Below are positions 1-13,300 of a stretch of 64,000 nucleotides of DNA, in pieces. A program made the translations under genes and the position numbers. How positions within the stretch are numbered: the stretch's first letter is position 1; every line of letters begins with the position of its first letter. The stretch is from positions 558,001 through 622,000 of the forward strand of contig BDSI01000050.1 in NCBI GenBank assembly GCA_003117195.1, in the 5' to 3' direction. Source of the stretch: Eudorina sp. 2006-703-Eu-15 (lineage: Eukaryota; Chlorophyta; Chlorophyceae; Chlamydomonadales; Volvocaceae). The notes under the pieces were generated by a model that did not search any database, was not told where the DNA came from, and saw only the letters and a program-made list of their open reading frames with translations.

Positions 1-1
1 C

Positions 2-2247
2 CAGCTACCATCGCCTCGCACGAACTCGGCGTGTGTCGGCAGCCCCTCGGGCTTCCGGCCCCCCCCGCTGTCGCCCTTGGGTGTGGCGAGCAGAGCGCGG
101 GGCACCGTTGAGAGCGGCACTCCCCCAACCTCGCTGGGGGAAGGGAGCGGCGTCACCGGTTGTACGACAGCGTACGGCGGTGCAGGGCCGATCGTCTTTC
201 AGCATGGCAGCGGGTGCGCTGGCGGCGACGGGTCAGTCGCCGGCGGATCCCTGGGCGGCAGCAGCAGCTGGGGGAGTTGCAGCTGCGGCGGCGGTGCGGC
301 CGCCGCCGCCACCGCCACCCCGTTCACGGCGCCGTCACCGCCGCAGCAACCCTCGTCGGGCGTCAGCGGCGGCAGCTACCTCCGACGTCAAGGCTCCAGT
401 GTCAGTCTCGTGGATACACCCGCCGCCGGCTCGGCGTCCTGCCCAAGCCCCTCCTGCCCCTCAGCTTCCCCCACAACATCCCCCAACGGCGCCGTACGGC
501 TGCCGTCGCTTCGCCCGCCGCCGCAGGCCCAGCAGCCCACCGCGGGGGCCTTATCGTCGGCGCGGATGCATCGACCAGCTACCTGCAGCGCCGCTGCCGC
601 CGCCGCCGCCGCCGCCGCCGCGCCCGGCGGCGGCGGCGGCGGCGGCGGGTCATGCAGTGGTGGTGCCGGAGCGACAAACGACGGCGCGGCCCCCCGTCAC
701 CAGTACGCTCCGCAGCCGCCCCAGTCAGCCCAGACTTCGTCGCAACAGCGGCCCGGGCCGTCGGCGGCTTGGGACCGCTCTCAGAGCGCGGGGGAGTCCC
801 GGGAGGGCCGCGGCCGCGATTGCGGCCCCGCTGGCGGAGGCTCTACGACGGGAAGCACCGGCCGCCGCATGGCCGGCAGTACGACTTGCACGGGGACCGG
901 CGTTGCCGGGGCGACGCCGTACAGCTTGATGCCGCCGGCGCGGCCGGCGTCACCGTCCATAGCTCATTATCATCAGCAGCAGTCGGGGTTGACCCGAGGG
1001 ACATCCACGCAGTCACTGCTGAACATGTTGACCACGGCCGGCGCCTCGGGTTGCTCGGTCGGCAGTTGCGGCGGAGGTACGGCAGTCGGTGTGACGAGCA
1101 GCAGCAACGGCGCTCGGGAGACCTCGTCGAGCGAGGCGCGGATGGAGGCGGGCGGCGCGTTGGGGAACCTGGATGACGAAGCGATCCCTTTCGACATTGT
1201 CGAAGGCACCGGTCGATGGTGGGTCCAAGAACCCCATGAAATCCTTGAAACACTCTGCAAACATGCTGCGCTGAAAGAGTCCGCAGAAATTGTCTGAGGT
1301 GCCTGGTGACCAACACCATGCAGCGACAGCTGCGCAAGGACCACCCCCTTGCACTGCCGCCAGCGCCTGTCCCTGCGCCCCCTGGTGTGTCACAGCAACG
1401 GCCCCCCTGACGTCTCCGCCTCCTCCTAGACGGGTTGGCGCGCGTTCCCGCGAAGATCAATCCGGAACCGCGACGAACTCCATATGCCTCTCGCCACGCC
1501 GCCGTACAGGTTTGACGCTGGAGATCTGTCGTACTGCAACCCCGAATGCGACGACGAGATGGCGCAGATCCTGGTGCGTGTGCGCAGTACGTACCGCTTG
1601 CGTGCGTGCCGTTCCGCCGCTCCGTAGATTGAATGCCCGCCCTCACGCCTTTCGGTCATGCCGTACACTGTGTCGTACATGCAGGACGAACTGGTACAGT
1701 CCAGTCGCATGGGCAGCGCCACTGTCAGTGCCGGCGGCAGCTTCACCCGGGGCAGCGGGGCCTTCGGAGGCCGGCCGCAGTCGGGGGTGTCCCATGGGTC
1801 GCTTACGCCGGGCGGGGCACTCACTCCCTCTCGCGCTCAGCCGATTTCCACATCTTCGTACGGCACTCGAATGGCGGGAAGCGTTGAGGCGCTGCCTCAG
1901 GCGCTCTCGGAGGTGGCGCCGCTGCCGGCCATTGGCGGCGGTGGCGGCGGCAGCGGATCATTCAGCATGCGGCGCGGCGGAGGCGGAGGCGGAGGCGGTG
2001 GAGGCGGCGGCGGCGGAGGCGGTGGAGGCGACAGCCCCGTCTTGACGATGACTGGTAGCTTTACCGCGGGCAGCGGCGGCGGCAGCAACGGCGGCGGAGG
2101 CGGCGCAAACAACGGCTGCCGCGGCTCTGACTCACTTCTGCCACGGCTGCCCTGGCCGGCGAGCATGTACGGCAGCAGCGGCGGCAGCCACAACGCAAGC
2201 AGGGCTCCCGGCTCGCCGGCCTCCTTGCCGTCACCATCGACCGCCGT

Positions 2248-2280
<33 letters not shown>

Positions 2281-2598
2281 TGCCGGCGGCGCCGCAGGCA
2301 GCTGCTCGTCTCTGTCGCCCTGCGCCAGCCCCCGTTGCTTCCGCCGCTCGTCCTTGACGTACGGCACCGGCGTTACGGTTGCTGACTTGGATTCCTCGGA
2401 GGACGTCAACGGCTGCGGCACCACAGCGGCCTTAATCAACCGCCAGCCCTCTCACTCCTTCCGGCGCAGCAGTCAGCTATTGATCCAGGCCGCCGGACGG
2501 AGGGCGTCCACGAGCCTTCCGCCTAACCTCACGATGGCAGCAGCGGCGGCGGGTTTCGGAGCCGGGCCGGGGCCGGGTACCGGAACGGAGGCCAGTGG

Positions 2599-2637
<39 letters not shown>

Positions 2638-2692
2638 AGGGCGGACGCAGCGGGGTCTCAGTTCGGGGGGCGGCGCGGAACCGCCGCAGTGA
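2..2692 (+). CDS. 3' part of a large disordered Ser/Gly/Ala-rich protein, function unknown (partial)
   Basis: I do not recognise this protein. One frame is open from base 2, so the gene enters from the left; the first in-frame start-like codon at 77 is only TTG. Block 1 (2 to about 1200, in frame to TGA at 1297) is rich in Ser, Gly, Ala, Pro and Thr with Ala10 and Gly8 runs. Block 2 (1430-1573, after ctcctag, before gtgcgt) has strongly GC-biased third positions and encodes a less repetitive stretch with HMPLATPPYRFDAGDL. Block 3 (1628-2692, after ccgtag) joins it in phase, begins IECPPSRLSV, and ends at TGA 2690-2692 after long Gly runs. The block 1 to block 2 join is unresolved: 1200-1429 has several usable frames and splice sites. 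No domain is visible; it looks like the disordered tail of a large regulatory protein. Sure that it is coding, unsure of exact exons. Confidence 0.55.
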
Positions 2693-4605
2693 AGGCGGGG
2701 CTCGACGGGTACGGCAAGTACGGCACTGCCAGCCGCCACTCTTCCCCGTCCGTGTGCCTCTGTCCCCCGGCGCGGCCTGCGAGTGCGTCGCGGCCCAGGG
2801 CTGCCCAGGGGTTGATGGCCACCGGGGCAAAATTTGGCGTGAGGTGGCATTTAAGAAAGGACGAAACGAGCCCGGAGGAACAGGGTGGAGCAGTCGAGCG
2901 CGGGAGGGAGGGGCGCAGTGCACTGATGGTATGTCTGAGCAGAGGGGTGTCCAGGAGGCGGCATGGAGGACGTCGAGGTGGGGCAAGCCGGGGCAGGTGC
3001 AGGGCGGATGGTGCTGGTGGAGGGGTTTAGGGTTGGCGGTGCGGGTTGGGTAATCCTGCGCCGGGGAGCTGGGCGCGGCTGCCGCGGCGGCGCGTCCGTC
3101 GAAGCGCCCCCCACCCTCCGACTACCGGGGTTGGCCTGGCCGGCCCCGTGGCGAGCCCTGCTGTCGGCAGGTGTAGTCTTCTACCTGAAGTTTTCTAGTT
3201 TTGACTGTCAATATGAGCGCATGTATCTGGGTGTGAGTGGAATGGCGAGTGTGTGTATGTCGGTGGCGTGGCAGGAGTGCGTTGTCGTGCATGCAGAAGG
3301 GCATCGCGAAGTGGTGTTTTGATGGAGAACCGAGTGGAGGCGGAAGGAGGTCGATGTGTGTCCTCCCCCGCGCGCAAAAGACGACGCGCGTCGGCATGTG
3401 TGCGTGTTTTGTTGTGTCATGTACGACGCATGTACGGCAAGGACACCTGAATCATCACGTTCAATTGGTGAACGGCACCGTTGGGAGCCGATCGGGGTGG
3501 GGGGGGGGCGGATGGAGGGAAGGAGGGAGGCAGAGGAGGCATGTCCGGGTGCTCCGTCTCGGGGGGTCCTCTCTGTGTCGCTATCTCTCCTGCCGTGACA
3601 TTAAGATTTGCTGGAATCAAATCAGCAGCGCTGCGTATTGGCCAGTGTTTGATCATTCAATTTCCCCCGGTGGGTATTCTGGGGCTCTGGTTCATTGGAG
3701 CCATGATGGTGTCAACAAGGGCACGCTGTGGGTTAGGGTTTACGGGAATGCGACTGTGTCGGTTTTAAGATCAAGAAATTGATGCCGTACATGTCCTGTG
3801 ATCTGACCGCAACCGGTGGCATTGCTTTGTGTCTGTGTGTGTCTCTGTGTGTGTTACATATCTGGCCGGGCCTGGCACTGGCCAAGGGCTGCTAACCCAG
3901 CCCTAACGGAAACGCTCTCCTCCCTGTGCGGGGGAAGGAGAAGGGCGTGAGGGGCCACATGCCCTCTTGGTCGACCTGGAGCACTCGCGCGTCCCGAAAG
4001 GTACCGCAGAGGCTCTACGGAAAGGGGCCTCAGCCATGCCCTCTCGTCTCCGACTGGGCCCCGCGCAGCACAGTTGGCTCGCGGGCCTCGGTTTGTGTGT
4101 TTGTGTGTGTTTAGCGAGAAACCCTGCTATGTGTGTAGTGTGCGTCGTTAGCCATGTATGCAGTATGGCAGTACGGCATGACCACTACCAATCTGCGCGG
4201 CATCGGGGCTCACGGACACGCGCCTTCGTCGCTGTGACTCATGGGTCGCCGAGTTCGGTTGGTACTACAATCAGTTGGTTGACAACGCAGTTGGTTCGAC
4301 TGTTGGTGGGTCCCGCAGGGGGACGTGTCGAGATTGCGGCGGTACGATACCCCGCAGCGCAATAATATGGTGGGCTTTGGTTCCCGAGGCCATACATGTC
4401 GCCCGATTGAGGTTCCGAAAGGAGGACGGCGCGGTCGGCGCTTCCTTGGCGCCTGCGCGCTAGAGACGGTTGCTCGAGGGTATTCTTTTTTAGGGTATTT
4501 TTTGGAGGTTCTGGGGGCGCCTGTGGTGTTTGGATGGGAGTGCTGAGCTGGCGCTGCCGGGGGGGTACGGCTATACGACAGGGGCTCCAACGTGCGGCCT
4601 CTCTA

Positions 4606-4711
4606 CCCTACCTACCTACCTACCTACCTAAACACTTACCTACCTACCTACCTACCTACCTACTTACCTGCCTGCCTGCCTGCCTACCCAGCTACCTTCC
4701 TACCTACCCCC
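4606..4711 (+). repeat. CCTA/CCTG tetranucleotide microsatellite
   Basis: A run of CCTA repeats with interspersed CTTA and CCTG units. It is not the TTTTAGGG telomere repeat of Chlamydomonas and relatives, so it is a simple-sequence tract rather than a buried telomere. Confidence 0.95.
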
Positions 4712-5777
4712 GGCCTGCCTCCCAATCTCACCTTGCCGACCTGCCATGGCGCTGCCCCTCCCTAGAGCCTCCTAGAGCCCCTTTCTGGTCCTCCTCCTGG
4801 CGTGGCGCGTACTTGGGTACTCAACCGTCTGACGGTACTCGGGACGCCCGCCTGCCTCATTTGATTCGGAAAGCCCTGTGTGTAGATAAGAGACCCGTGT
4901 GTTCATGTGTGCGTAGATGCAGTACAGGTGTACGACCCATCCCTAGGCGCATCTGGATCTGCATAGCATGAGGTGTGCACTTGACGCGGAGCGCATCCCT
5001 TTCGGTTGTACGGCATAAGGGCCACGTGTGCCTGCGGGCGCTGTTGCGCGGATGATGAATGGGCGCGCCGGAATAAGGCCCTCACGGAGCACTGACTGGC
5101 GCCGTCCCAGTCAGGAATAAGCGGCACCCCGGCGGCGCGGTGACTGACTGGGAGTGCGCCCGCGCGCCCGTACATTTGTAAATCCGTACGTCCTAGGGAT
5201 GCGCTTTTTTGCCTCTCAACGGAGGTAGCAGTGGTGGGGTAATGGGATGCCGTGTTCGAATTGTTGCGGGAGCCGTCGTTCGGCATCGGTGTTGCGGGAA
5301 GGATCCGTTGGGGCTTCCTGGCAGCCCTGGGAGCCCCGTCATTGGATGTGCATTGGCCTGCGTGGGGGAGGTGTGCGTGAGCCCGACCCATGGCGCGCGG
5401 TTGTGCGGGTGCCGTGCCTGAGAACAACATTCAATACCCCCATACGGGAAAGGGGATGGATGCTGACATGAAGACAGAACTTGAAAAATATACCACTTGT
5501 ATGGAGGCTGTGCGGGGTGAAGAGAATGAAAGCGATAGTGTGGCAGGCGGATTTTCGGTCGGCTGCCCAGCGGCGATGACTTGTACGACATTGTACGACA
5601 AGGAACCCAAATCGCATGTGCGGCATGCAACCCAATATGAAGGCGCGCGATCCGCTGCTCCCCCCCGACAGGTTTGTTGGGCTCGTCCACCATCAGCTGA
5701 GGTACACCATTTAAGCATTTGGACGTTCAGAGTGCGTGCAGCGCTGATTTCAAGTCCCGACTGGTAATAGGTTTTAG

Positions 5778-5834
5778 GATTTGGGATCATACAAGCGCAT
5801 ACCCCGGATTTGGGATCATACAAGCGCATACCCC
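5778..5834 (+). repeat. Tandem duplication of a 29-31 bp unit
   Basis: Two adjacent copies of a unit beginning GGATTTGGGATCATACAAGC and ending CATACCCC lie back to back in intergenic DNA. The near identity points to recent slippage or local duplication. Confidence 0.9.
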
Positions 5835-6375
5835 CCTCCCCCCCCACACACACAACCGGATGGGGTGAGTGTGCACGGCTTTGGGTGATGGGGGGTGGCA
5901 TCGCGTGTGTGTGGGGGGGGGGGGTATGGGCGCCGCCGGTCGATTGCCCCTCTTGAGAAAGACGGGGACCGCGATGCCCGGCGGCAGCCGCGGAGCGGCG
6001 CAGGGCGATGGCGTGTGCGTACGGGCGTTGGGCCAAACCGCTCCCCGCGCGAGCCTGCATTGCATGTGAGCGGGGATGGAGATGACAAATGGGTGATGCA
6101 GGGATGGTGGACGACTGCCAGGGCGGCGCCGGCGCCGACCCATGGGTCAGGCCTGGCTCCCCTCGCAGGTCCTCCCGGGCTCGGCCGGGTCTCTTCTCTA
6201 TCAAAACCCACCCACACGCTGGGTTAGGGTGCACTGTATGGCGGAAGAGGGAAGACCGGTCTTGAACTCCCCAAAACGCCCCCTCTTGAGTTCGTTGGTA
6301 CGCAGCAGTACATTGGCGGCAGTACATTGGCGGCATTGCGGGTTACAGCAGATGTGCCAGCCCCGACGAGATCAC

Positions 6376-6434
6376 GAATGAATGAATGAATGAATGAATG
6401 AATGAATGAATGAATGAATGAATGAATGAATGAA
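6376..6434 (+). repeat. GAAT tetranucleotide microsatellite
   Basis: About fourteen perfect GAAT (AATG) repeats in a row, intergenic. Low GC compared with the surroundings and likely length-polymorphic. Confidence 0.97.
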
Positions 6435-7304
6435 CATTACAGTGGACCCCATAGGGATCAATGGTGTATACCAGGGCAAACTTCAGCAGGCCCCACCGAC
6501 AAGGCGGATGCGCGGATCATATCAATAAGATCCGGAAAGATTGGGCGGTGCCGACGTGCCGTCCGCTGTGTGAGCTACATTACACCGCCCCTCCCCCGAG
6601 CATCCTCGCAGCGTTGAGCAAATCGCACGCTCCCTCTCTTTATCTCTGCCCCTCTCACTCTCTCTGCACCTCCCTTGTGTCAAGAAAGACAGCGAAACCG
6701 CGACTCAGCACCAAACCCACACCTCCCCGCCGGCCGCATCACACAAGCACACACAGGTTGTCTCTCTGCTCTCTCGTCTCCTGTCGTACACTCCTGTACG
6801 GCGCTGACGTGCTGGCACTCACGCTCGTCCCTACTTGCTGTCCTGCAGTGCGCGCTTGTACAACCAAACCCCCCGCATCGCCTCCGCCCCCCGGCCCGGC
6901 CTCCGCCTCCGCTCCCACCCCGGCTCCGTCCTCAGAAATCAGTGGTGGCGGCGGCCGCCATTGCTTCCTCCTGGTTCCCTCGTCATGCGCCCCGGTGCTT
7001 CGGTACTGGTTCTCCCTCTCAGGTGCCTCAAGGCCACGGGCGGGTCGCAGCTGGGTCGCGGAATGGATCGAGATGGGTCGCTTCGCAAATGAAGGCACAT
7101 GTGCACACACCCGGGGGGCCCTGGCAACTGGGTGGTTCGGCCCGGGTTGGTCTCGGAGCACACCAGGGGGGCTGTTGGGGCCCTGGCCTTGACCCTCTGG
7201 CTGCCGTGCATTGGGGTCGGGCGGGTTTCTTTCCTAAAGACACGTGCTCACACCCGCGCCAGGGCCCATTCAGGACCCACGCCCTGACCCTCTCTCTATC
7301 TGCC

Positions 7305-10300
7305 CTACAACTCCTCGCTGGAACCCGACTTGGCCTTTCCGCCCTTCTTGCTCTTCTTCTTCTTCTTCTTGGAGCTGCTCTTCTTCTCCGCCGCCTTGCG
7401 CGCCTCCTCCTCGGCCTGCAGGGCGCCAGCGCGCGTTCGAGCCGGGATCAGCGGAGGCGCACGCGCGCGGGGCGAGGGATTCCGTCGTAGTGCACCTTCT
7501 TATGAATGACGCGGCATCGCGTGCGGGGCGAGGGCGGTGGCAGTGCAGTCTGGCACCGACGACACCGACACTGACATCGACAGACACCGACGACACTGAC
7601 ACTGACGCCATCGACACAGACATCGACATGCCGGGGGGGGAGAGGCGGTCATCCCGGACCGGCGCAACCGCACACAGCATGTCAAACCCGCTCCGCGCCG
7701 CCGAGATAGTGCCGCCGTACAGTCCCACGGGTCAGTGTCCCTCCGCGGGGCCACCGCCGCCGCCGCCGCCGCCACGGGCCACCTACCACCGCCCCCACCA
7801 TCATCGTCCACCGACAGCTCCCCCCTTCCCTTGCACGCACCTTGAGCTGCTCCTCGATCTCCTGCAGCCGCTCCGCCTTGGTGCCCCCCACCACGCCGCC
7901 CTCCACCTCCTCCGACAGAATGTCGCTCAGATCGAACTCCTCCTCCACCACCACCGCCTCCGCCTCCGCCGCCTTCCCGGAGTCGCCGCCCTCCGCCGCG
8001 TCAGCGCCAGCGTCGTCGCCCTCGCGGATCTCCGGCAGGGCCTGAGGGTTGGATCGGGTTGGGTCGGCGTTTCCATGGCCCAGAGAGACGACCCGTGGGT
8101 CACCTGACAGTGAAGGTAGTGCCCTGCTGGGGAGCGCGTGGCGATGGCGACGGGCAGGCTAAGGGCGCCAGAGCCGTGGGCCCCCCGCTTCGCTGCAGGT
8201 GCAGGACACATGGCATGGCGCCTTCGCCTCCATGTCACTACTCCTTGATTGTTACATTCACCCATCCCCTTGCGCCATACGTCCCAAACCCTCCCCTCCG
8301 CCTGCGTCCTCATCGCCGCACGGCCCCCCCACCCCCCGCCCCGACCCGCCAACCCAACCCAACCAACGGGCAACGGCCCTGGTTGGGGGTGGGTTCCGCT
8401 CGGGCCGCGTCATCAACCAGTCTTGGATCTCAACTGCCAACTGTCAACCGCCCACCAACCCCCAACCGACCCACCGTGAGCGGCTCCGTACGGATCTTGG
8501 CGCTCAACACCTCGTCAACGAACTTGGCCACCAACTCGGCGCGGAGGCGGGGTCCCTTCGGCCTGAAGGGGGGGGGTGTCGGGTTGTCCAGGCGGTGGGG
8601 CAGAGGGGCGGGGTGGATGAGACGGGCGGTGGGCCTGGTAGGAGCTGGAAGTACGAAAGTCTGAGGGTACGGCGTGACGTACTGTGTACATCAGACCCGT
8701 GACACCCCGCATTGGCAGCAGGTGAGCTCTGGTTTGTGCTACTGTGCAACCACCACTCGTGCAGGATCGGGGCACCGAAACCCAAATACCCAACCCGCCT
8801 CGAAGCGGTTCCCCGGGTCCTGCTGTCACCGGGTAAATCACCCAGCCGAACCGACCTCAGCCAAAGGCTACGGTCAACGTGCTGGCGTGGCGTTACGGTA
8901 TGTGATGAGGTGCGGTGTGGTGTGGGATCGCACTCCTGAGGGGGCCTTACGCCCTCCATCGCGCGGGTGAGCACAGGGTTTTCGTAGCCTAGGGAGGACT
9001 GGCCGGGCACATAGTCGCGCTCCCTCCAGGGGGGTTAGCGCCCCCGGCCAGCGTCGGCCCGGCAGATATGTAACGATTCACACACACGCCACCCCCCCAA
9101 ACACACACCACCTCCACACACACCGCGCCCGACTGCATACCCGGACCCAACAAGGCCTGAAGCGTGCGAGATGCCCCGCTGGGACTCAGCTGGGCGGGCA
9201 GGCCTGCCGGAGGGTGCAACCCTAGCTAGTACGGTTAGGTTGGGACGCGAGACCAGGCTAGTTTTACCGCACCGGGCAGGGGCGCGCCTCCGAATTGCTG
9301 AGGAACGCGCCCTGGGTGCTGCAAGGACTTGAGGAGGTTGAACAGCGGACTGCGAGGCGCAGGCCGCCCGGGATGGGCTTCCGCCCAATCCCTTGAGGGG
9401 GCACAGCTGTCACCGATCCTCAGGGATCGGGCGCGCGCCCTTGGTTGAGAGCGAGGGGACAGAGGCCCCTTACGCCCCTTTCCCCCGTATCCGGGGGAGA
9501 GTGCTTCGGCGGTCTCCGTATGGGGCGGGTCCCGGCAGATATGTAACGATACACACACACACACAGCCCCACTCCCCACTGACCCCCTCCACCCGGGGCC
9601 AACCGCCGACCCGTCACTCACGTCTCAGAGGCCGAGGCGGAGTGCAGCAGCCCGAAGCGCATCCTCCTGGCGGAGAGGGCCACCAGCACGGGCAGGTCGC
9701 TGGAGAGGACGCCGAAGGCCTAGGGAGGGGGGTGAGCCGAAGGCGGGGCCGGGGCGGAGCGGGGATCGAGGCTGGGGCTCAGGCGGCAACGGGGCTCCGA
9801 TGAGGGGGTCCCTGCCCATCGGCCTCGGGGGGGCCCAGGGCTGGGCGCGCGTGGGTCGCAGATCCCCGGGGGCGGGGAGGAGGGGGGGTTGGAGCAGCTG
9901 CGGCTCAAGACATCCGGCTCCCCACGCGACCCATACCCGTCCGAGGTGTCACCCATCCCCCGTGCCTGGCCCCCTGATATGCAGCTTCTCACACGCTGCG
10001 CGTGCAACCGTTTCGGGCGCTGCTCTGGCCCTTGCATGTCACTCAACACGTGCCTGGCCTGCCTACGAACACACGCTGCATGGCGCGTAGTGCATGTCGT
10101 TCTCCCCCCTCGCCGCTCCCCTCCGGCCCACCTGCATCACGCTGCGGTGCTTCCGCGCGTCGAGCCAGGCGAAGTGCAGCGCGCTGTTGGCGTGGGACTG
10201 GTGCATCGCCGCCGTGACCAGGCCCTGCGTCAGGTGCGGGGTGGGTGGGTGTAGATAGTCAAAGCCCGGGGACGGCTGCGGCCACGGTTCATCGTGTGCC

Positions 10301-13300
10301 GGTCCATATTTGTGCACGACATACCGTACACACGATCATGCGAAGCGGCAACATCGGGTGCATGCCGGGTCGGGATGGTAAAATTGCTGGGACGAAACCT
10401 GGGACACCGGAAAAGACGTCGGGGCGGCCGTACCAGCCCACCAATTGCCGCCGTCGGGCTCGTCCCACCCCCCATCCCCGCCCCCCACCCCGCGCCCCTC
10501 ATCTCGCCCCGTCCCGCGGCCCCCACCCCACCCCGCGCCCCACCCCGCCCCCCACCTCGCCCCACACACCTTGTGCTCCTCCTCGAAGCCAGGGGCCGAC
10601 GCGTCCAGCAGCCCCAGCACGCACATGCCCGCCGGCTCCGTGCAGTGCGTCTGGAAGTCGTCCTGGCTGCGGATCTGTCACCCAGGGCCCAGCGGGGGGG
10701 GGGGACATGTGGGGGCTCAAGCGAAACGCCCAGCTGGCCCCCACGTGGCTCAAATCCCACTTACAAACACATACACGGGTCTCGCGGCTCAGTTATCTTG
10801 GTCACACGGGTCACACGGGTCTTCGCTCTCGCGGCTCAGTTTCTTTTTACACATACGGGTTATGTGCCCCTGTCCCTGCCTCTCCCACTTCTCCTTACTC
10901 TAAGGCGCTCTTCGCGCTTCAGGGTCACACACCTCGGGCAGAATCTTGCGTACGGCTTCTGGATCCTTGGCGATACCTGCGCGGCAACATCATACGATGA
11001 CGCGGGCGGAGTTTGAGGTCGCTGCCAGGAAGCAGCAAAGCAGTCCGCGCCGCCCCGACCCGCCCCGCCGCACCCACGCCCACATCCCGGCCCGACAGCC
11101 CACCTGCGGCCATCTCCACCTGCTGCGCGATGCCCTCCAGGAACGCGTGCATGTTGCCGTACTTGAGGGGCCCGAAGTACGGCTGCATGCCGAACCGCAG
11201 CCGCGACTCCTCCGGGTTCATCTCATCGGGCCTGCGGTCAGGGTTTCGGGGCAAGAGGGGAGTAGGGTGCCCGGCGCGACAGGTGAGCGCGGTGGCAGGG
11301 GGCATACGGAAATAAGAGGTACCGCACACTGGTGCGCTCGCGGCAGGTCGCAAGGATGCCGTACTGTACGGCACGCTGTACTCACACGATGGTGGGCAGT
11401 ACGACCAAGAGGGAGGGCACCTTGGGCGGCTTGAATGACTCCATCGAGTGCTTGGAGCCGGGGCTGTTGGCCTTCGGAGGGGAGGGAGGGGAGGGCGCGC
11501 CGGGCAGAACGGTTAAGCGGGGAAGCGCCCCACAATCGCGCATGAGTTCGAACTCAATCGCAGTGTTGTCCCCGTCGTCGACTTCCCCTCCCGCGCCGCT
11601 TTGACCCCTCGCCCCGCCCCCTCTCGCCCTGCGCCCCAACACCCTCAACCCCGCCCCCTCTGGTCCACCTGCACCCAACCGAAGATCATGTTGCCCCGGC
11701 CCTTGAGCGCCAGCGCCAGGGCCCTGTAGATGCCCGGGGCCTCGTCCTTGTTGGTGAACAGAAGCACCTGGTGTGGACCGGGAGGCCGGGTCGGGCCGGG
11801 TCGGGACGGGTAGGGGCAGGGCGGGCCGGGTCGGGCCGGGTCGGGTCGGGTAGGGGCAGGGCGGGCCGGGTAGGGGCAGGGCGGGTCGGGTAGGGGCAGC
11901 AGCAAGGGGGGGATGGGATTGGATTGGATGGGATGGGATGGGAGGGTGGGTGGGTGCCCTTCTCCCACTCTAAACCCACAACATCAACACACGGGCGAAG
12001 ACTCAGCGTTGGAATCTTCTCATGCATTGACTCCTGCACCGCCGCACCCCCGCGTCGCTCCTTCCCACGTCCAGCCGCCGCAGCCCCCCTTCACTGCCCC
12101 TCGCTCCCCCACGTGCCCCGTCCGTACCTTGGGCGCCGCGCTGATGGCCCCCTCCGAGGGGTCGGTGGTGAGGAAGGCGGTCACCGACTGGTCGTCCACC
12201 TCCGCCACCAGGTTGGGCACCTCGCCCGTCACCCACCGCTGAAGCTCCTTGCCGTCAGGGGGGCCCTATACACCGGCAGGCAGTGGGTGGGTGGCTGGGT
12301 GGGTGGGTGGGTGGTGGGTGGGTGGTTGGGTGCGGGGTTTGTGTGAGTGAATGGCTGGCTGGGTGGGTGGGTGCGGGATTTGTGTGAGTGAACGGCTGGG
12401 TGGGTGGGTGGGTGGGTGGTCTGGTGGGGGTAGGGGTTTAAAAGGAAACCCATCCGTGAGTCAGTCATCGAGCCTACGCTTGCTGGGGAGCGAATTTGAA
12501 ACGAAGCGAATAAACGCAGCGCGAACCCGGCCGCTATGGGGACGGAGGTGGAAAACGCCGTCGCCCAAACAGGAGCGCAGACAACTATCCGGCTTGGGTT
12601 TTCTTATGGTGCTTATGGTTCTTATGGAAACCCCAATCCACTTTCCGGCAGTCCTCCAGACCCTCACGCGCCCTCCCCCTCCCCCTCCCCCTCCCCGTGC
12701 AAGCTGCAGGGAGGGGGTGGAGCACCGTGTATCTGGGGGCAAGGCCGCACCGTGTATCTGAGCTTGATGTCCGAGTCCGCCTTGTCACTTCCGTACGGCA
12801 ACAGTACCACCTGCGGTCACGTCACGGGCATGCACGGGCCGTACAGTTGACGCCGCCGCTTGCGTGGGTCGAGCCACAGGACGCCATGGCACGGTATGCC
12901 TCAGAGCTCGAGGGCCTGGGCATGGACGCGCTTGCGGCGTTCGTTCAGGCGGGTCACAACCTCGGTTGTTCGTGAAGATATGGCGTGTCTAATGCGAAGC
13001 CCGCCCGACACAAACCAGTCACCAATACGGCGTGTCCACAAGCCCTAGATGTCTGTGATGTCGAATTGATCAATTTCCTAATTCTCTCGTGAAACGCCTT
13101 CCCCCCCCAGATGGGGTCGGGCGGGTCTCCTCTCGAAACACATCCTCCTCTGACACGCTTACCAACCCGCCACTCGCCCACTAGTCACTCCACTACGCCA
13201 CCAACTTGACCGACTTGACCGTCAGAATCCCCCCAGGCCCAAGCCTCAAGGTCCAATCTAGTTCCAATTTCTATCTACGGCAGTCCCAACAACAATGTCC

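Larger units (their letters stand above)
2693..7304. other. Intergenic region between convergent genes
   Basis: I see no supportable gene in this 4.6 kb. It lies between the end of the left-edge gene (+) and the end of the P5-like gene (-), so it should hold both 3' UTRs. A TTACA at 6580-6584 reads TGTAA on the minus strand, the volvocine polyadenylation signal, and could serve the P5-like gene about 720 nt past its stop. The rest is microsatellites (CCTA, GAAT), a 29-31 bp tandem duplication near 5778, G/T-rich stretches and many GTAC-centred words. Open frames here lack the GC-ending codons of real exons. Confidence 0.6.

Noticed and set aside
33..1176. Two other plus-strand frames (298 and 338 codons) overlapping the left-edge gene
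   Set aside because: They are Arg/Pro-rich alternative frames of the same low-complexity DNA; the frame open from base 2 has the expected Ser/Gly/Ala composition.
4606..4711. Interstitial telomere repeat
   Set aside because: The unit is CCTA/CCTG, not the TTTTAGGG type of Chlamydomonas relatives.
5431..6336. 301-codon minus-strand frame
   Set aside because: It spans a tandem duplication and homopolymer runs, and has no domain or codon bias.
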